Assembly: GCA_024236495.1 (NCBI GenBank)
Contig: JACKKJ010000010.1
Span: forward strand, 1-34,954
Source of the DNA: Paracoccaceae bacterium
GTDB taxonomy: Bacteria; Pseudomonadota; Alphaproteobacteria; Rhodobacterales; Rhodobacteraceae
Length of the DNA: 34,954 nt
Reading direction: 5' to 3'
The translations under genes and the position numbers were made by a program. Numbering within the stretch: the first letter of the stretch is position 1; the number at the start of each line of letters is the position of its first letter. The notes under the pieces were generated by a model that saw only the letters and a list, made by a program, of their open reading frames with translations, was not told where the DNA came from and searched no databases. Of this stretch, positions 8,284 through 15,485 are shown one piece after another.

Positions 8284-9549
8284 TCAGAGCCACGAAGGGA
8301 TGCTATCGCGGTTCAGCATTTCTTCAAAGGTCGGACGCGCCCGGATGACAGCGAATTGATCCCCGGCCACCAGTACCTCTGGGACCAGCGGGCGGGCGTT
8401 GTATTCAGACGCCATGACCGCGCCATAGGCCCCCGCGGACCGGAACGCGACCAGATCGCCCGCCGCGACCGGCGGCAGAGGCCGGTCCTTGGCAAAGGTA
8501 TCGCCGGTCTCGCAGACCGGGCCGACGATGTCGTAGGGCCTGCGTTCGGCGGCGGGCGCGGGTTCGATCACCGGCACGATGTCGTGATGCGCGCCATACA
8601 TCGACGGGCGCACCAGGTCGTTCATCGCGGCGTCCAGGATCAGGAAATCGCGCCCTTCCCCGTGCTTGAGGTAGATGACCGAGGCGACCAGTAGCCCCGC
8701 GTTGCCGGAAATGAGCCGCCCGGGTTCGATCTCGATCTCGCAGCCAAGGTCGCCGACCGTGCGCTTGATCACCGCCCCGTACTCGACCGGCAGCGGCGGC
8801 GCCGAATTCGAACGTTCGTAGGGAATGCCAAGCCCGCCGCCCAGGTCGAGCCGGCTGATCCTGTGCCCGTCGTCGCGCAACGCCCGCGTCAACTCCGCGA
8901 CCTTGGTATAGGCCTGCTCGAAGGGTTCCAGTTCGGTCAGCTGGCTGCCGATGTGAACATCGATCCCCACCACTTCGATCCCGGGAAGCCGGGACGCCTC
9001 GGCATAGACATCGCGGGCGCGCGCGATCGGGATGCCGAACTTGTTTTCCTTCTTGCCGGTCGCGATCTTTTCGTGAGTTCGCGCATCGACGTCGGGATTG
9101 ACGCGGATGGCGATGGGTGCCGTCACCCCAAGGCCCGCCGCCACTTCGGACAGCGCCAGAAGCTCGGGTTCGCTTTCGACGTTGAACTGGCGGATGCCAC
9201 CTTCCAGTGCCTGCCGCATCTCTGCCCGGGTCTTGCCGACGCCGGAAAAGACGATCCGGTCGCCGGGCACGCCGGCGGCCCTGGCGCGCAGGTATTCGCC
9301 GCCGGACACGACGTCCATTCCGGCGCCCAGCCGCGCCAGCGTCTTCAGCACCGCAAGGTTGCCGTTGGACTTGACCGCGAAGCAGACAAGATGCGGCAGC
9401 GGTGCAAGCGCCTCCTCGAACAGGCGGTAGTGACGTTCGAGCGTGGCGGTCGAATAGACGTAGAACGGGGTTCCGACCGCCGCCGCGATATCCGGGATCG
9501 CCACGTCCTCGGCATGCAGGATGCCATCGCGGTATAGGAAATGATCCAT
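8284..9549 (-). CDS. lysA: Diaminopimelate decarboxylase
   Basis: LysA is the PLP enzyme that decarboxylates meso-diaminopimelate to L-lysine, the last step of lysine synthesis in the cytoplasm. The 421-residue length is standard. PLP Lys60 sits in CFAVKSNGN, the HIGSQ motif and the glycine-rich DLGGGLGIPY loop bind the cofactor phosphate, and GPVCETGDTF carries the active-site cysteine. The ATG at 9549 is preceded by AGAGGG about 9 bases away. It is placed after argH and the small lipoprotein gene, the same order often seen around lysA in Proteobacteria (lptM-lysA). Confidence 0.97.
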   Translation of the reverse strand: MDHFLYRDGILHAEDVAIPDIAAAVGTPFYVYSTATLERHYRLFEEALAPLPHLVCFAVKSNGNLAVLKTLARLGAGMDVVSGGEYLRARAAGVPGDRIVFSGVGKTRAEMRQALEGGIRQFNVESEPELLALSEVAAGLGVTAPIAIRVNPDVDARTHEKIATGKKENKFGIPIARARDVYAEASRLPGIEVVGIDVHIGSQLTELEPFEQAYTKVAELTRALRDDGHRISRLDLGGGLGIPYERSNSAPPLPVEYGAVIKRTVGDLGCEIEIEPGRLISGNAGLLVASVIYLKHGEGRDFLILDAAMNDLVRPSMYGAHHDIVPVIEPAPAAERRPYDIVGPVCETGDTFAKDRPLPPVAAGDLVAFRSAGAYGAVMASEYNARPLVPEVLVAGDQFAVIRARPTFEEMLNRDSIPSWL

Positions 9550-9660
9550 GGAAGCGCGCCCTCTGTCCCGTTCGAAGGCGAGGAGTATTCGATAAGTTCC
9601 GTGATGGAAAGCGTTCCGCGGGGGTCTGTGTCGCGCGGGGCCGTCACCCGGGCGCGGGGA

Positions 9661-9798
9661 TCAGCCCGAGATGCCCACCTTCACCTGTCCGCTGACGCTG
9701 AGCCCGGTGGCCGGTTCCGGCGCGGGTGGGCGCGGGGCGCCGTCGGCCCCGCAGGAGGCGAGCGCAATGAGGATCGCGAGGGCGGCAAGCGGTTTCAT
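9661..9798 (-). CDS. lptM: Small lipoprotein, LptM-like
   Basis: This 45-residue gene lies in the argH-lysA gap. It starts MKPLAALAILIALASCGADG: a charged start, a hydrophobic stretch and a lipobox LASC with the lipidated cysteine at 16. A Pro-rich segment and a short Gly/Val tail follow. LptM (YifL) of enterobacteria is a tiny lipoprotein next to lysA that helps maturation of the LptD LPS translocon. The Cys-Gly-x-x-Gly-x-Pro start of the mature protein and the gene order fit that family, but the match is short. Its ATG overlaps the argH stop (ATGA), and GGAAGGAG lies 8 bases upstream, so coupled translation with argH is likely. The LptM function is inferred from context. Confidence 0.75.
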   Translation of the reverse strand: MKPLAALAILIALASCGADGAPRPPAPEPATGLSVSGQVKVGISG

Positions 9799-11192
9799 GT
9801 CAGCATCTCCTTCCAGCGGGCGATCTGGGCGCGGACCTGATCCGGCGCGGTGCCGCCATAGCTTTGGCGACTGGCGACCGAATTGTGCACGCCCAGCACA
9901 TCGAAGACCGCGGCGGTTATGCCGGCATGCGCCGACTGCATGTCCGCAAGCGTCAGTTCCGGCAGGTCGCAGCCCTTCCCTTCTGCCAGCGCCACCAGCG
10001 CGCCGGTGACGTGATGCGCATCCCGGAAGGGCAGGCCCAGTTCGCGCACCAGCCAGTCGGCAAGGTCCGTCGCGGTCGAAAAGCCCGAAGCGGCCGCGCG
10101 TTCCAGGTTGGCGACGTTCGCGGTCATGTCGCGCACCATGCCCTCCATCGCGGCAAGCGCCAGCATCAGGTTGTCGGCTGCGTCGAAGACCTGTTCCTTG
10201 TCCTCCTGCATGTCCTTGGAATAGGCGAGCGGCAGGCCCTTCATCACCATCATCAGCGCGACATTCGCGCCCATGATCCGGCCGATCTTGGCGCGGATCA
10301 GCTCCGCCGCGTCGGGGTTCTTCTTCTGCGGCATGATCGAAGAGCCGGTGGAGAAGCGGTCCGACAGCGCCACGAAGCGGAACTGCGCGGAAGACCAGAT
10401 CACCAGCTCCTCGGCGAAGCGCGACAGATGCATCGCGCAGATCGAACCCGCGGCCAGAAACTCCAGCGCGAAGTCCCGGTCCGACACGGCATCAAGCGAA
10501 TTGGCCATAGGCCGGTCGAAGCCAAGCGCCGCGGCGGTCGCATGCCGGTCGATCGGGAACGAGGTTCCGGCCAGCGCCGCCGCGCCCAGCGGGCATTCGT
10601 TCATCCGCGCGCGCGCATCTGTGAACCGTCCGATGTCGCGGGCGAACATCTCCACATAGGCCATCATGTGATGACCCCAGGTCACCGGCTGCGCGGTCTG
10701 AAGGTGCGTGAAGCCCGGCATGACCCAGTCCGCCCCCGACTCCGCCTGCGCCACAAGCGCCCGGACCAGTGCGCCCAGACCCGCGATCGCGGCATCCGCC
10801 TGATCGCGCACCCAAAGCCGGAAATCCGTCGCCACCTGGTCGTTGCGCGACCGCGCGGTGTGAAGCCGCCCGGCGGGCTCACCGATCACCTCTTTCAACC
10901 GCGCCTCGACATTCATGTGAATGTCTTCCAGCGCCGTCGAAAAGGCAAAGTTTCCACCCTCGATCTCTGACAAGACCGTGAGGAGCCCTTCCCCAATCGC
11001 TTCGGCGTCCTTAGAGGTGATGATGCCCTGCGCGGCCAGCATTGCCGCATGGGCCCGGCTGCCCCGGATGTCCTGGGCGTAGAGCCGCCGGTCGAACCCG
11101 ATGGAGGCGTTGATCGCCTCCATGATCGCGTCCGGCCCGGCGGCAAAGCGCCCGCCCCACATCGCGTTGGAGGATTTGGTGCTGTCGGTCAT
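9795..11192 (-). CDS. argH: Argininosuccinate lyase
   Basis: ArgH cleaves argininosuccinate to arginine and fumarate, the last step of arginine synthesis. The product is 465 residues, the usual size. It carries the superfamily signature GSSIMPQKKNPD, the early RSRNDQVATD motif and the GFTHLQTAQP segment. I place the start at the ATG at 11192 (MTDSTKSSNAMWGGRF), since a frame running to 11225 would enter the divergent thioredoxin-like gene. GAGGGG precedes it. The stop codon overlaps the lipoprotein start. It is probably the first gene of an operon running through lptM, lysA and the TIGR02302 gene. Confidence 0.96.
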   Translation of the reverse strand: MTDSTKSSNAMWGGRFAAGPDAIMEAINASIGFDRRLYAQDIRGSRAHAAMLAAQGIITSKDAEAIGEGLLTVLSEIEGGNFAFSTALEDIHMNVEARLKEVIGEPAGRLHTARSRNDQVATDFRLWVRDQADAAIAGLGALVRALVAQAESGADWVMPGFTHLQTAQPVTWGHHMMAYVEMFARDIGRFTDARARMNECPLGAAALAGTSFPIDRHATAAALGFDRPMANSLDAVSDRDFALEFLAAGSICAMHLSRFAEELVIWSSAQFRFVALSDRFSTGSSIMPQKKNPDAAELIRAKIGRIMGANVALMMVMKGLPLAYSKDMQEDKEQVFDAADNLMLALAAMEGMVRDMTANVANLERAAASGFSTATDLADWLVRELGLPFRDAHHVTGALVALAEGKGCDLPELTLADMQSAHAGITAAVFDVLGVHNSVASRQSYGGTAPDQVRAQIARWKEMLT

Positions 11193-11217
11193 CGTCAACG
11201 GGCCCCTCGGAGGCAAC

Positions 11218-11769
11218 ATGCGCAAGTTTCTGTCCGCCGTCCTCTACACGGCGCTGGCCTTCGGTGCAAACGCCCAGACGCCGGACATGGCCGCGCTTGA
11301 GGCCCTGCGACAGGGCGACATGCAAAAGCTTGTGTTCTCCGAGCCCCGGCCGGTGCCGGAGGCGGTCCTTCTGGACGCCGAAGAGGGCGAACACAGCCTG
11401 TCGGAATACGCCGGTCGCTATGTGCTGCTGAACTTCTGGGCGACATGGTGCGCGCCATGCCGGGCAGAGCTTGGGTCGCTCGACAGGCTGGAGGCCGCGC
11501 TGGGCGGCGACCGCTTTGCCGTCGTGACCGTCGCGACCGGACCAAACCCGCTGCCCGCGATCCGCAAGCTTTTCGACGAAGAGGGGATCGAGCACCTTCC
11601 GATCCTGCGCGACACCCGCCAGCAGTTTGCCCGCGCGATGGGCGTTCTTGGCCTGCCGATCACGGTCATCCTCGACCCGGAGGGGCGCGAAGTCGGCCGA
11701 CTGATCGGCGACGCTGCGTGGGATTCGCCCGAGGCGCAAGCGATCATCGCCACTCTGACCGCAGGCTGA
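11218..11769 (+). CDS. TlpA-like thiol:disulfide oxidoreductase (exported thioredoxin fold)
   Basis: The 183-residue protein begins with a short signal peptide (MRKFLSAVLYTALAFGANAQ, cleavage probably after ANA). A thioredoxin/AhpC-TSA fold follows with the redox motif FWATWCAPC (Cys78 and Cys81) and a cis-proline loop GLPITVI. It is likely a periplasmic reductant for a cytochrome c maturation, copper-centre or similar thiol target; which one cannot be told from sequence. The ATG at 11218 has GGAGG upstream. Only 25 bp separate it from the divergent argH start, so at least one of the two promoters lies inside the neighbouring gene. The name TlpA is used broadly; CcmG is less likely because its usual longer insert is absent. 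Confidence 0.88.
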   Translation: MRKFLSAVLYTALAFGANAQTPDMAALEALRQGDMQKLVFSEPRPVPEAVLLDAEEGEHSLSEYAGRYVLLNFWATWCAPCRAELGSLDRLEAALGGDRFAVVTVATGPNPLPAIRKLFDEEGIEHLPILRDTRQQFARAMGVLGLPITVILDPEGREVGRLIGDAAWDSPEAQAIIATLTAG

Positions 11770-11794
11770 CGGCTCGCTGACGACGGGTCCGGGT

Positions 11795-12358
11795 TCAACC
11801 GCGCAGCTGTGCGTGGCGGTGGCAGCTCACGACATGGTCGTTCACCATGCCGACGGCCTGCATGAACGCATAGACGATGGTCGGCCCGGCAAAGCGGAAG
11901 CCGGCCTTCTTCAGGTCTTTCGAAATACGCTCGGACAGCGGCGTCGCGGCCGGGACATCGGCCATCGACGCGAAGTCGTTTTGCAAGGGCACGCCGTCCA
12001 CATACCGCCAGAGCCATTGGTCGAAACCCTCGGCCTCGGCGATCTTCAGATAGGCGCGGGCGTTGCCGATGGTCGCCTCGATCTTGGCGCGGGACCGGAC
12101 GATGCCGGCATCGCCCAGAAGGCGCGCCACGTCGGCCTCGCCCCAGCCGGCGATGACCTGCGGATCGAAACCCTCGAAGGCCGCGCGAAAACCCTCGCGC
12201 TTGCGCAGGATGGTGATCCAGGCAAGGCCAGCCTGAAACCCGTCAAGGATCAGCTTTTCCCAAAGCGCGCGCGCATCGCGTTCCGGCACGCCCCATTCGG
12301 TGTCGTGATAGTGGACGTAAAGGGGGTCGGTCCCGCACCAGCCGCATCTTCCGGTCAT
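11795..12358 (-). CDS. tag: DNA-3-methyladenine glycosylase I
   Basis: Tag removes 3-methyladenine from alkylated DNA, starting base excision repair. The 187-residue product has the family's zinc ligands: Cys5, His18, His175 and Cys179, the last two in NDHVVSCHRH. The helical core segment LDGFQAGLAWITIL aligns with the LEG-QAGLSW region, with Asp39 where E. coli has Glu. The ATG at 12358 starts directly with the zinc-binding RCGWC region. It is convergent to the thioredoxin-like gene with a 25-bp gap. No alkylation-response regulator lies nearby. Confidence 0.95.
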   Translation of the reverse strand: MTGRCGWCGTDPLYVHYHDTEWGVPERDARALWEKLILDGFQAGLAWITILRKREGFRAAFEGFDPQVIAGWGEADVARLLGDAGIVRSRAKIEATIGNARAYLKIAEAEGFDQWLWRYVDGVPLQNDFASMADVPAATPLSERISKDLKKAGFRFAGPTIVYAFMQAVGMVNDHVVSCHRHAQLRG

Positions 12359-12427
12359 CTCGCGCTCCTCTTTTCCGCAAGGCCTTTACCTCTTCTTAGG
12401 CCGTTCTGTCGATGCTGACCCCGAAGC

Positions 12428-12432
12428 GGAGG
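12428..12432 (+). promoter_or_regulatory. Shine-Dalgarno that fixes the EAL-gene start
   Basis: GGAGG lies 6 bases before the ATG at 12439. This favours that start over an in-frame ATG at 12412, which has no such site. Confidence 0.65.
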
Positions 12433-12438
12433 ACCGGC

Positions 12439-13278
12439 ATGCGAAAAGACAGGGCGAATCGAAAGGGGATGCACCCCGCCGACGAAAACCCGCTGAACGC
12501 GGCAGTGGCGGCGCGCGACCGTGACGCGATCCGGATGGTGCAGGCCGCGGTGGACCGCAAGGAGGTGATGCTGGCCTTCCAGCCGGTCGTACCCGCCACC
12601 AACCCCGGCCAGCCCGCCTTTCACGAGGCGTTGATCCGCGTCCTGGACGAGACTCAGCGGATCATCCCGGCCGGGGATTTCATCGAGGCGATCGAAACCA
12701 CCGAGCTTGGGCGCAAGATCGACTGCCTCGCGCTGGAACTGGGGCTCGCCGAACTTCACGCCGTGCCTGGGCTCAGGCTGTCGGTCAACATGTCGGCCCG
12801 CTCCATCGGCTATCCCCAGTGGACGCGGGTGCTGCATCGCGGCCTTGCGCAGGACCCGACGATCGGCGAACGGCTGATTCTCGAGATAACCGAAGCCTCG
12901 GCCATGGTCGTCCCCGACATGGTCGCCGTCTTCATGCGGGAACTGCAGGATCAGGGCCTGGCCTTTGCGCTCGACGATTTCGGTGCGGGGTTCACCTCGT
13001 TCCGCTACCTCAAGGATTTCTACTTCGACATCCTCAAGATCGACGGACAGTTCATCCGCGGCATCGCCGCAAACCGCGACAACCAGTGCCTGACCAAGGC
13101 GCTCCTGGGGATCGCACACCATTTCGAGATGTTTGCGGTCGCGGAATCGGTCGAGAACGACCGCGACGCAGCCTACCTGGCACGGATCGGCATGGATTGC
13201 CTGCAGGGCTACCACTTCGGCGCGCCCGTGGTTCACCCCCCATGGCGGCAGGACTCGCGGGATCGCCGCCGCGCCTGA
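12439..13278 (+). CDS. EAL-domain cyclic-di-GMP phosphodiesterase (stand-alone)
   Basis: The 279-residue protein is almost only an EAL domain, without GGDEF, PAS or membrane segments, so it is probably soluble. Catalytic features appear intact: the EAL motif at Glu63-Ala64-Leu65 in HEALIR, Asn117 in SVNMSA, Glu149 in LEITE, the metal-binding pair Asp179-Asp180 in DDFGAGFTSF, Lys200 in LKID, Glu236 in AESVE and Gln256 in LQGYHFG. This predicts hydrolysis of c-di-GMP to pGpG, affecting surface or motility behaviour. The first 40 residues are polar and unrecognised. It is divergent from tag by 80 bp, and phaA follows 129 bp later with its own promoter candidate, so it is probably monocistronic. 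Confidence 0.92.
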   Translation: MRKDRANRKGMHPADENPLNAAVAARDRDAIRMVQAAVDRKEVMLAFQPVVPATNPGQPAFHEALIRVLDETQRIIPAGDFIEAIETTELGRKIDCLALELGLAELHAVPGLRLSVNMSARSIGYPQWTRVLHRGLAQDPTIGERLILEITEASAMVVPDMVAVFMRELQDQGLAFALDDFGAGFTSFRYLKDFYFDILKIDGQFIRGIAANRDNQCLTKALLGIAHHFEMFAVAESVENDRDAAYLARIGMDCLQGYHFGAPVVHPPWRQDSRDRRRA

Positions 13279-13313
13279 TGAACCCGGGATCGGCGAATGA
13301 CTTCGCCTTTTGC

Positions 13314-13341
13314 TTGACGCAGGCGCAGCATTGGTCATGCT
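13314..13341 (+). promoter_or_regulatory. Candidate phaA promoter
   Basis: TTGACG at 13314-13319, a five-of-six match to the -35 consensus, is followed 16 bp later by CATGCT at 13336-13341. It lies in the 129-bp gap before phaA and overlaps the inverted repeat listed separately. Confidence 0.45.
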
Positions 13342-13344
13342 GCG
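13324..13344. promoter_or_regulatory. Inverted repeat over the phaA -10 region (possible operator)
   Basis: CGCAGCA and TGCTGCG form a perfect 7-bp-arm dyad with a 7-base centre. It overlies the candidate -10 hexamer, where a repressor would block polymerase. PhaR repressors of related bacteria are known to bind TGC-rich dyads near PHB genes. Here the arms read GCAG...CTGC, the reverse orientation of the reported CTGC...GCAG pattern, so PhaR is only one possibility. Confidence 0.4.
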
Positions 13345-13407
13345 GGGCGGCGCGGAGGCCCGTCAGGGCCGTCCGCTCACGCACCATGCCATGACAGGGG
13401 ACCCATC

Positions 13408-14583
13408 ATGACCAACGTCGTCATCGTTTCGGCCGCGCGGACGGCCGTCGGCAGCTTCAACGGCTCTTTCGCCAATATCCCGGCCCACGATCTGGGTGCC
13501 GCCGTGCTGGAGGCGGTGGTCGCCCGCGCCGGGATCGACAAGGCGGAAGTCTCGGAAACGATCCTTGGCCAGGTGCTGACCGCCGGCCAGGGCCAGAACC
13601 CGGCGCGCCAGGCCCATATCAACGCGGGCCTGCCACAGGAAAGCGCCGCCTGGTCGATCAACCAGGTCTGCGGATCAGGCCTGCGTTCGGTCGCGCTGGC
13701 GGCCCAGCATGTTCAACTTGGCGACGCCGCGATCGTCGCGGCGGGCGGGCAGGAAAGCATGTCGCTGTCGCCGCATGTCGCGCATTTGCGCGCTGGCCAG
13801 AAGATGGGCGATCTCAACTTCATCGACTCGATGATCAAGGACGGGCTCTGGGACGCCTTCAACGGCTACCACATGGGCACGACCGCCGAGAACGTCGCGA
13901 ACCGGTGGCAGATCGGCCGCGAGGCGCAGGACGAATTCGCGCTGGCCAGCCAGAACAAGGCCGAGGCGGCACAGAAGGCCGGCAAGTTCAAGGACGAGAT
14001 CGTCCCCTTCATCGTGAAATCCCGCAAGGGCGACATCACCGTCGACCAGGACGAATACATCCGCCACGGCGCGACGATCGAGGCTATGCAGAAACTGCGC
14101 CCCGCCTTCGCGAAAGATGGCTCCGTCACCGCCGGCAACGCCTCCGGGCTGAATGACGGCGCCGCGGCGGTGCTGGTGATGAGCGAGGCGGAGGCCGCCA
14201 AGCGCGGGCTGACGCCCATCGCCCGGATCGCCTCATACGCGACGGCTGGTCTTGATCCGGCGATCATGGGTGTCGGACCCATCCACGCCAGCCGCAAGGC
14301 GCTGGAGAAGGCGGGCTGGAAGGCCGGCGATCTGGACCTTATCGAGGCGAACGAGGCCTTTGCGGCGCAGGCCTGCGCGGTGAACAAGGACATGGGCTGG
14401 GATCCGGCGCGGGTCAACGTCAACGGCGGCGCCATCGCCATTGGCCACCCGATCGGCGCCTCGGGCGCGCGAATCCTCAACACCCTGCTGTTCGAGATGC
14501 AGCGCTCGGGCGCGGGGAAGGGCCTTGCCACGCTGTGCATCGGCGGCGGCATGGGCGTCGCGATGTGCCTCGAACGGGCCTGA
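13408..14583 (+). CDS. phaA: Acetyl-CoA acetyltransferase (beta-ketothiolase)
   Basis: PhaA condenses two acetyl-CoA to acetoacetyl-CoA, the first step of polyhydroxybutyrate synthesis and of the ethylmalonyl-CoA pathway. The 391-residue protein is full length for a biosynthetic thiolase. Active-site Cys88 lies in NQVCGSGLRSV, His347 in GHPIGASGAR, and Cys377 in LCIGGGMG. The N-terminal VVIVSAARTAVGSF is typical. It is followed by a hairpin terminator and then phaB on the same strand. A degradative thiolase (FadA/PcaF) is possible in principle, but the phaB neighbour makes PHB synthesis the better call. Confidence 0.96.
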   Translation: MTNVVIVSAARTAVGSFNGSFANIPAHDLGAAVLEAVVARAGIDKAEVSETILGQVLTAGQGQNPARQAHINAGLPQESAAWSINQVCGSGLRSVALAAQHVQLGDAAIVAAGGQESMSLSPHVAHLRAGQKMGDLNFIDSMIKDGLWDAFNGYHMGTTAENVANRWQIGREAQDEFALASQNKAEAAQKAGKFKDEIVPFIVKSRKGDITVDQDEYIRHGATIEAMQKLRPAFAKDGSVTAGNASGLNDGAAAVLVMSEAEAAKRGLTPIARIASYATAGLDPAIMGVGPIHASRKALEKAGWKAGDLDLIEANEAFAAQACAVNKDMGWDPARVNVNGGAIAIGHPIGASGARILNTLLFEMQRSGAGKGLATLCIGGGMGVAMCLERA

Positions 14584-14620
14584 TCGCCACGTCGCAGCGA
14601 AATTTTTCTGCAAAAGCAAA

Positions 14621-14651
14621 AAAACGGGCGCAACAATGTTGCGCCCGTTTT
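14621..14651 (+). terminator. Rho-independent terminator between phaA and phaB
   Basis: A perfect 14-bp stem, AAAACGGGCGCAAC paired with its complement, surrounds a 3-base loop and ends in four T residues. It lies 37 bases after the phaA stop and 49 before the phaB start. The A-tract on the left arm would also make it function leftward. It should reduce read-through from phaA into phaB. Confidence 0.9.
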
Positions 14652-14700
14652 GCCGTTTGGCTAACAGGATTACGAAGCCACGTCATTTGCAGGAGGAATC

Positions 14701-15423
14701 ATGGCTAGGGTTGCATTGGTCACCGGCGGCTCCCGCGGCATCGGCGCCGCAATTTCCGTCGCACTGAAGGCCGCGGGCTATACCGTCGCCGCCAACTATG
14801 CCGGCAACGACGAGGCCGCCGCCGCCTTCACCAAGGAAACCGGCATTGCGACCTACAAGTGGAATGTCGGCGACTACGAGGCATCGAAAGCCGGCATCGC
14901 CAAGGTAGAGGCCGACCTTGGCCCGATCGAAATCGTGGTGGCCAACGCCGGGATCACCCGCGATGCGCCGTTCCACAAGATGACCCCCGAACAATGGCAC
15001 CAGGTGATCGACACCAACCTGACCGGCGTCTTCAACACCGTCCATCCGGTCTGGCCCGGAATGCGCGAACGCAAGTTCGGCCGCGTCGTCGTGATTTCCT
15101 CGATCAACGGTCAGAAGGGGCAGTTCGGGCAGGTCAACTATGCCGCGACGAAGGCTGGCGACCTTGGCATCGTCAAGAGCCTGGCGCAAGAGGGCGCGCG
15201 GGCCGGGATCACCGCCAACGCGATCTGCCCCGGCTACATCGCGACGGAGATGGTGATGGCCGTGCCCGAAAAGGTGCGCGAATCGATCATCGCCAACATC
15301 CCCGCCGGACGGCTGGGCGAACCGTCGGAAATCGCGCGCTGCGTCGCCTTCCTCGTCTCCGACGATGCGGGTTTCATCAACGGCTCGACGATTTCCGCGA
15401 ACGGCGCGCAGTTCTTCTCCTGA
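14701..15423 (+). CDS. phaB: Acetoacetyl-CoA reductase (NADPH)
   Basis: PhaB reduces acetoacetyl-CoA to (R)-3-hydroxybutyryl-CoA, the monomer for PHB synthase. It is a 240-residue classical short-chain dehydrogenase. The cofactor loop TGGSRGIG is at 8-15, NAG at about 82-84, and the catalytic triad is Ser134, Tyr147 and Lys151 in NYAATKAG. A very strong AGGAGGA precedes the ATG. FabG is the main alternative, but the phaA neighbour and the length favour PhaB. The terminator upstream means it needs read-through or its own promoter. A second terminator follows the gene. Confidence 0.95.
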   Translation: MARVALVTGGSRGIGAAISVALKAAGYTVAANYAGNDEAAAAFTKETGIATYKWNVGDYEASKAGIAKVEADLGPIEIVVANAGITRDAPFHKMTPEQWHQVIDTNLTGVFNTVHPVWPGMRERKFGRVVVISSINGQKGQFGQVNYAATKAGDLGIVKSLAQEGARAGITANAICPGYIATEMVMAVPEKVRESIIANIPAGRLGEPSEIARCVAFLVSDDAGFINGSTISANGAQFFS

Positions 15424-15442
15424 CCGGGCGGACAGGGTATAG

Positions 15443-15470
15443 GGGGCCGGTCCGGGGGCCGGCCCCTTTT
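15443..15470 (+). terminator. Rho-independent terminator after phaB
   Basis: GGGGCCGG at 15443-15450 pairs with CCGGCCCC at 15459-15466 across an 8-base loop, followed by TTTT. It lies 20 bases after the phaB stop and just ahead of the DMT transporter's ribosome binding site. Confidence 0.85.
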
Positions 15471-15485
15471 CCATGAAGGCACGTC

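Noticed and set aside
5574..8348. Long plus-strand open frames of about 400 and 480 codons opposite the TIGR02302 gene
   Set aside because: They are antisense to a recognised gene, have composition-driven repeats of Leu/Ala or Arg/Gly, and show no family motif. High GC keeps such frames open.
14601..14620. AT-rich stretch after phaA as a phaB promoter
   Set aside because: No paired -35 and -10 with normal spacing could be found. The bases are better explained as the left flank of the terminator.
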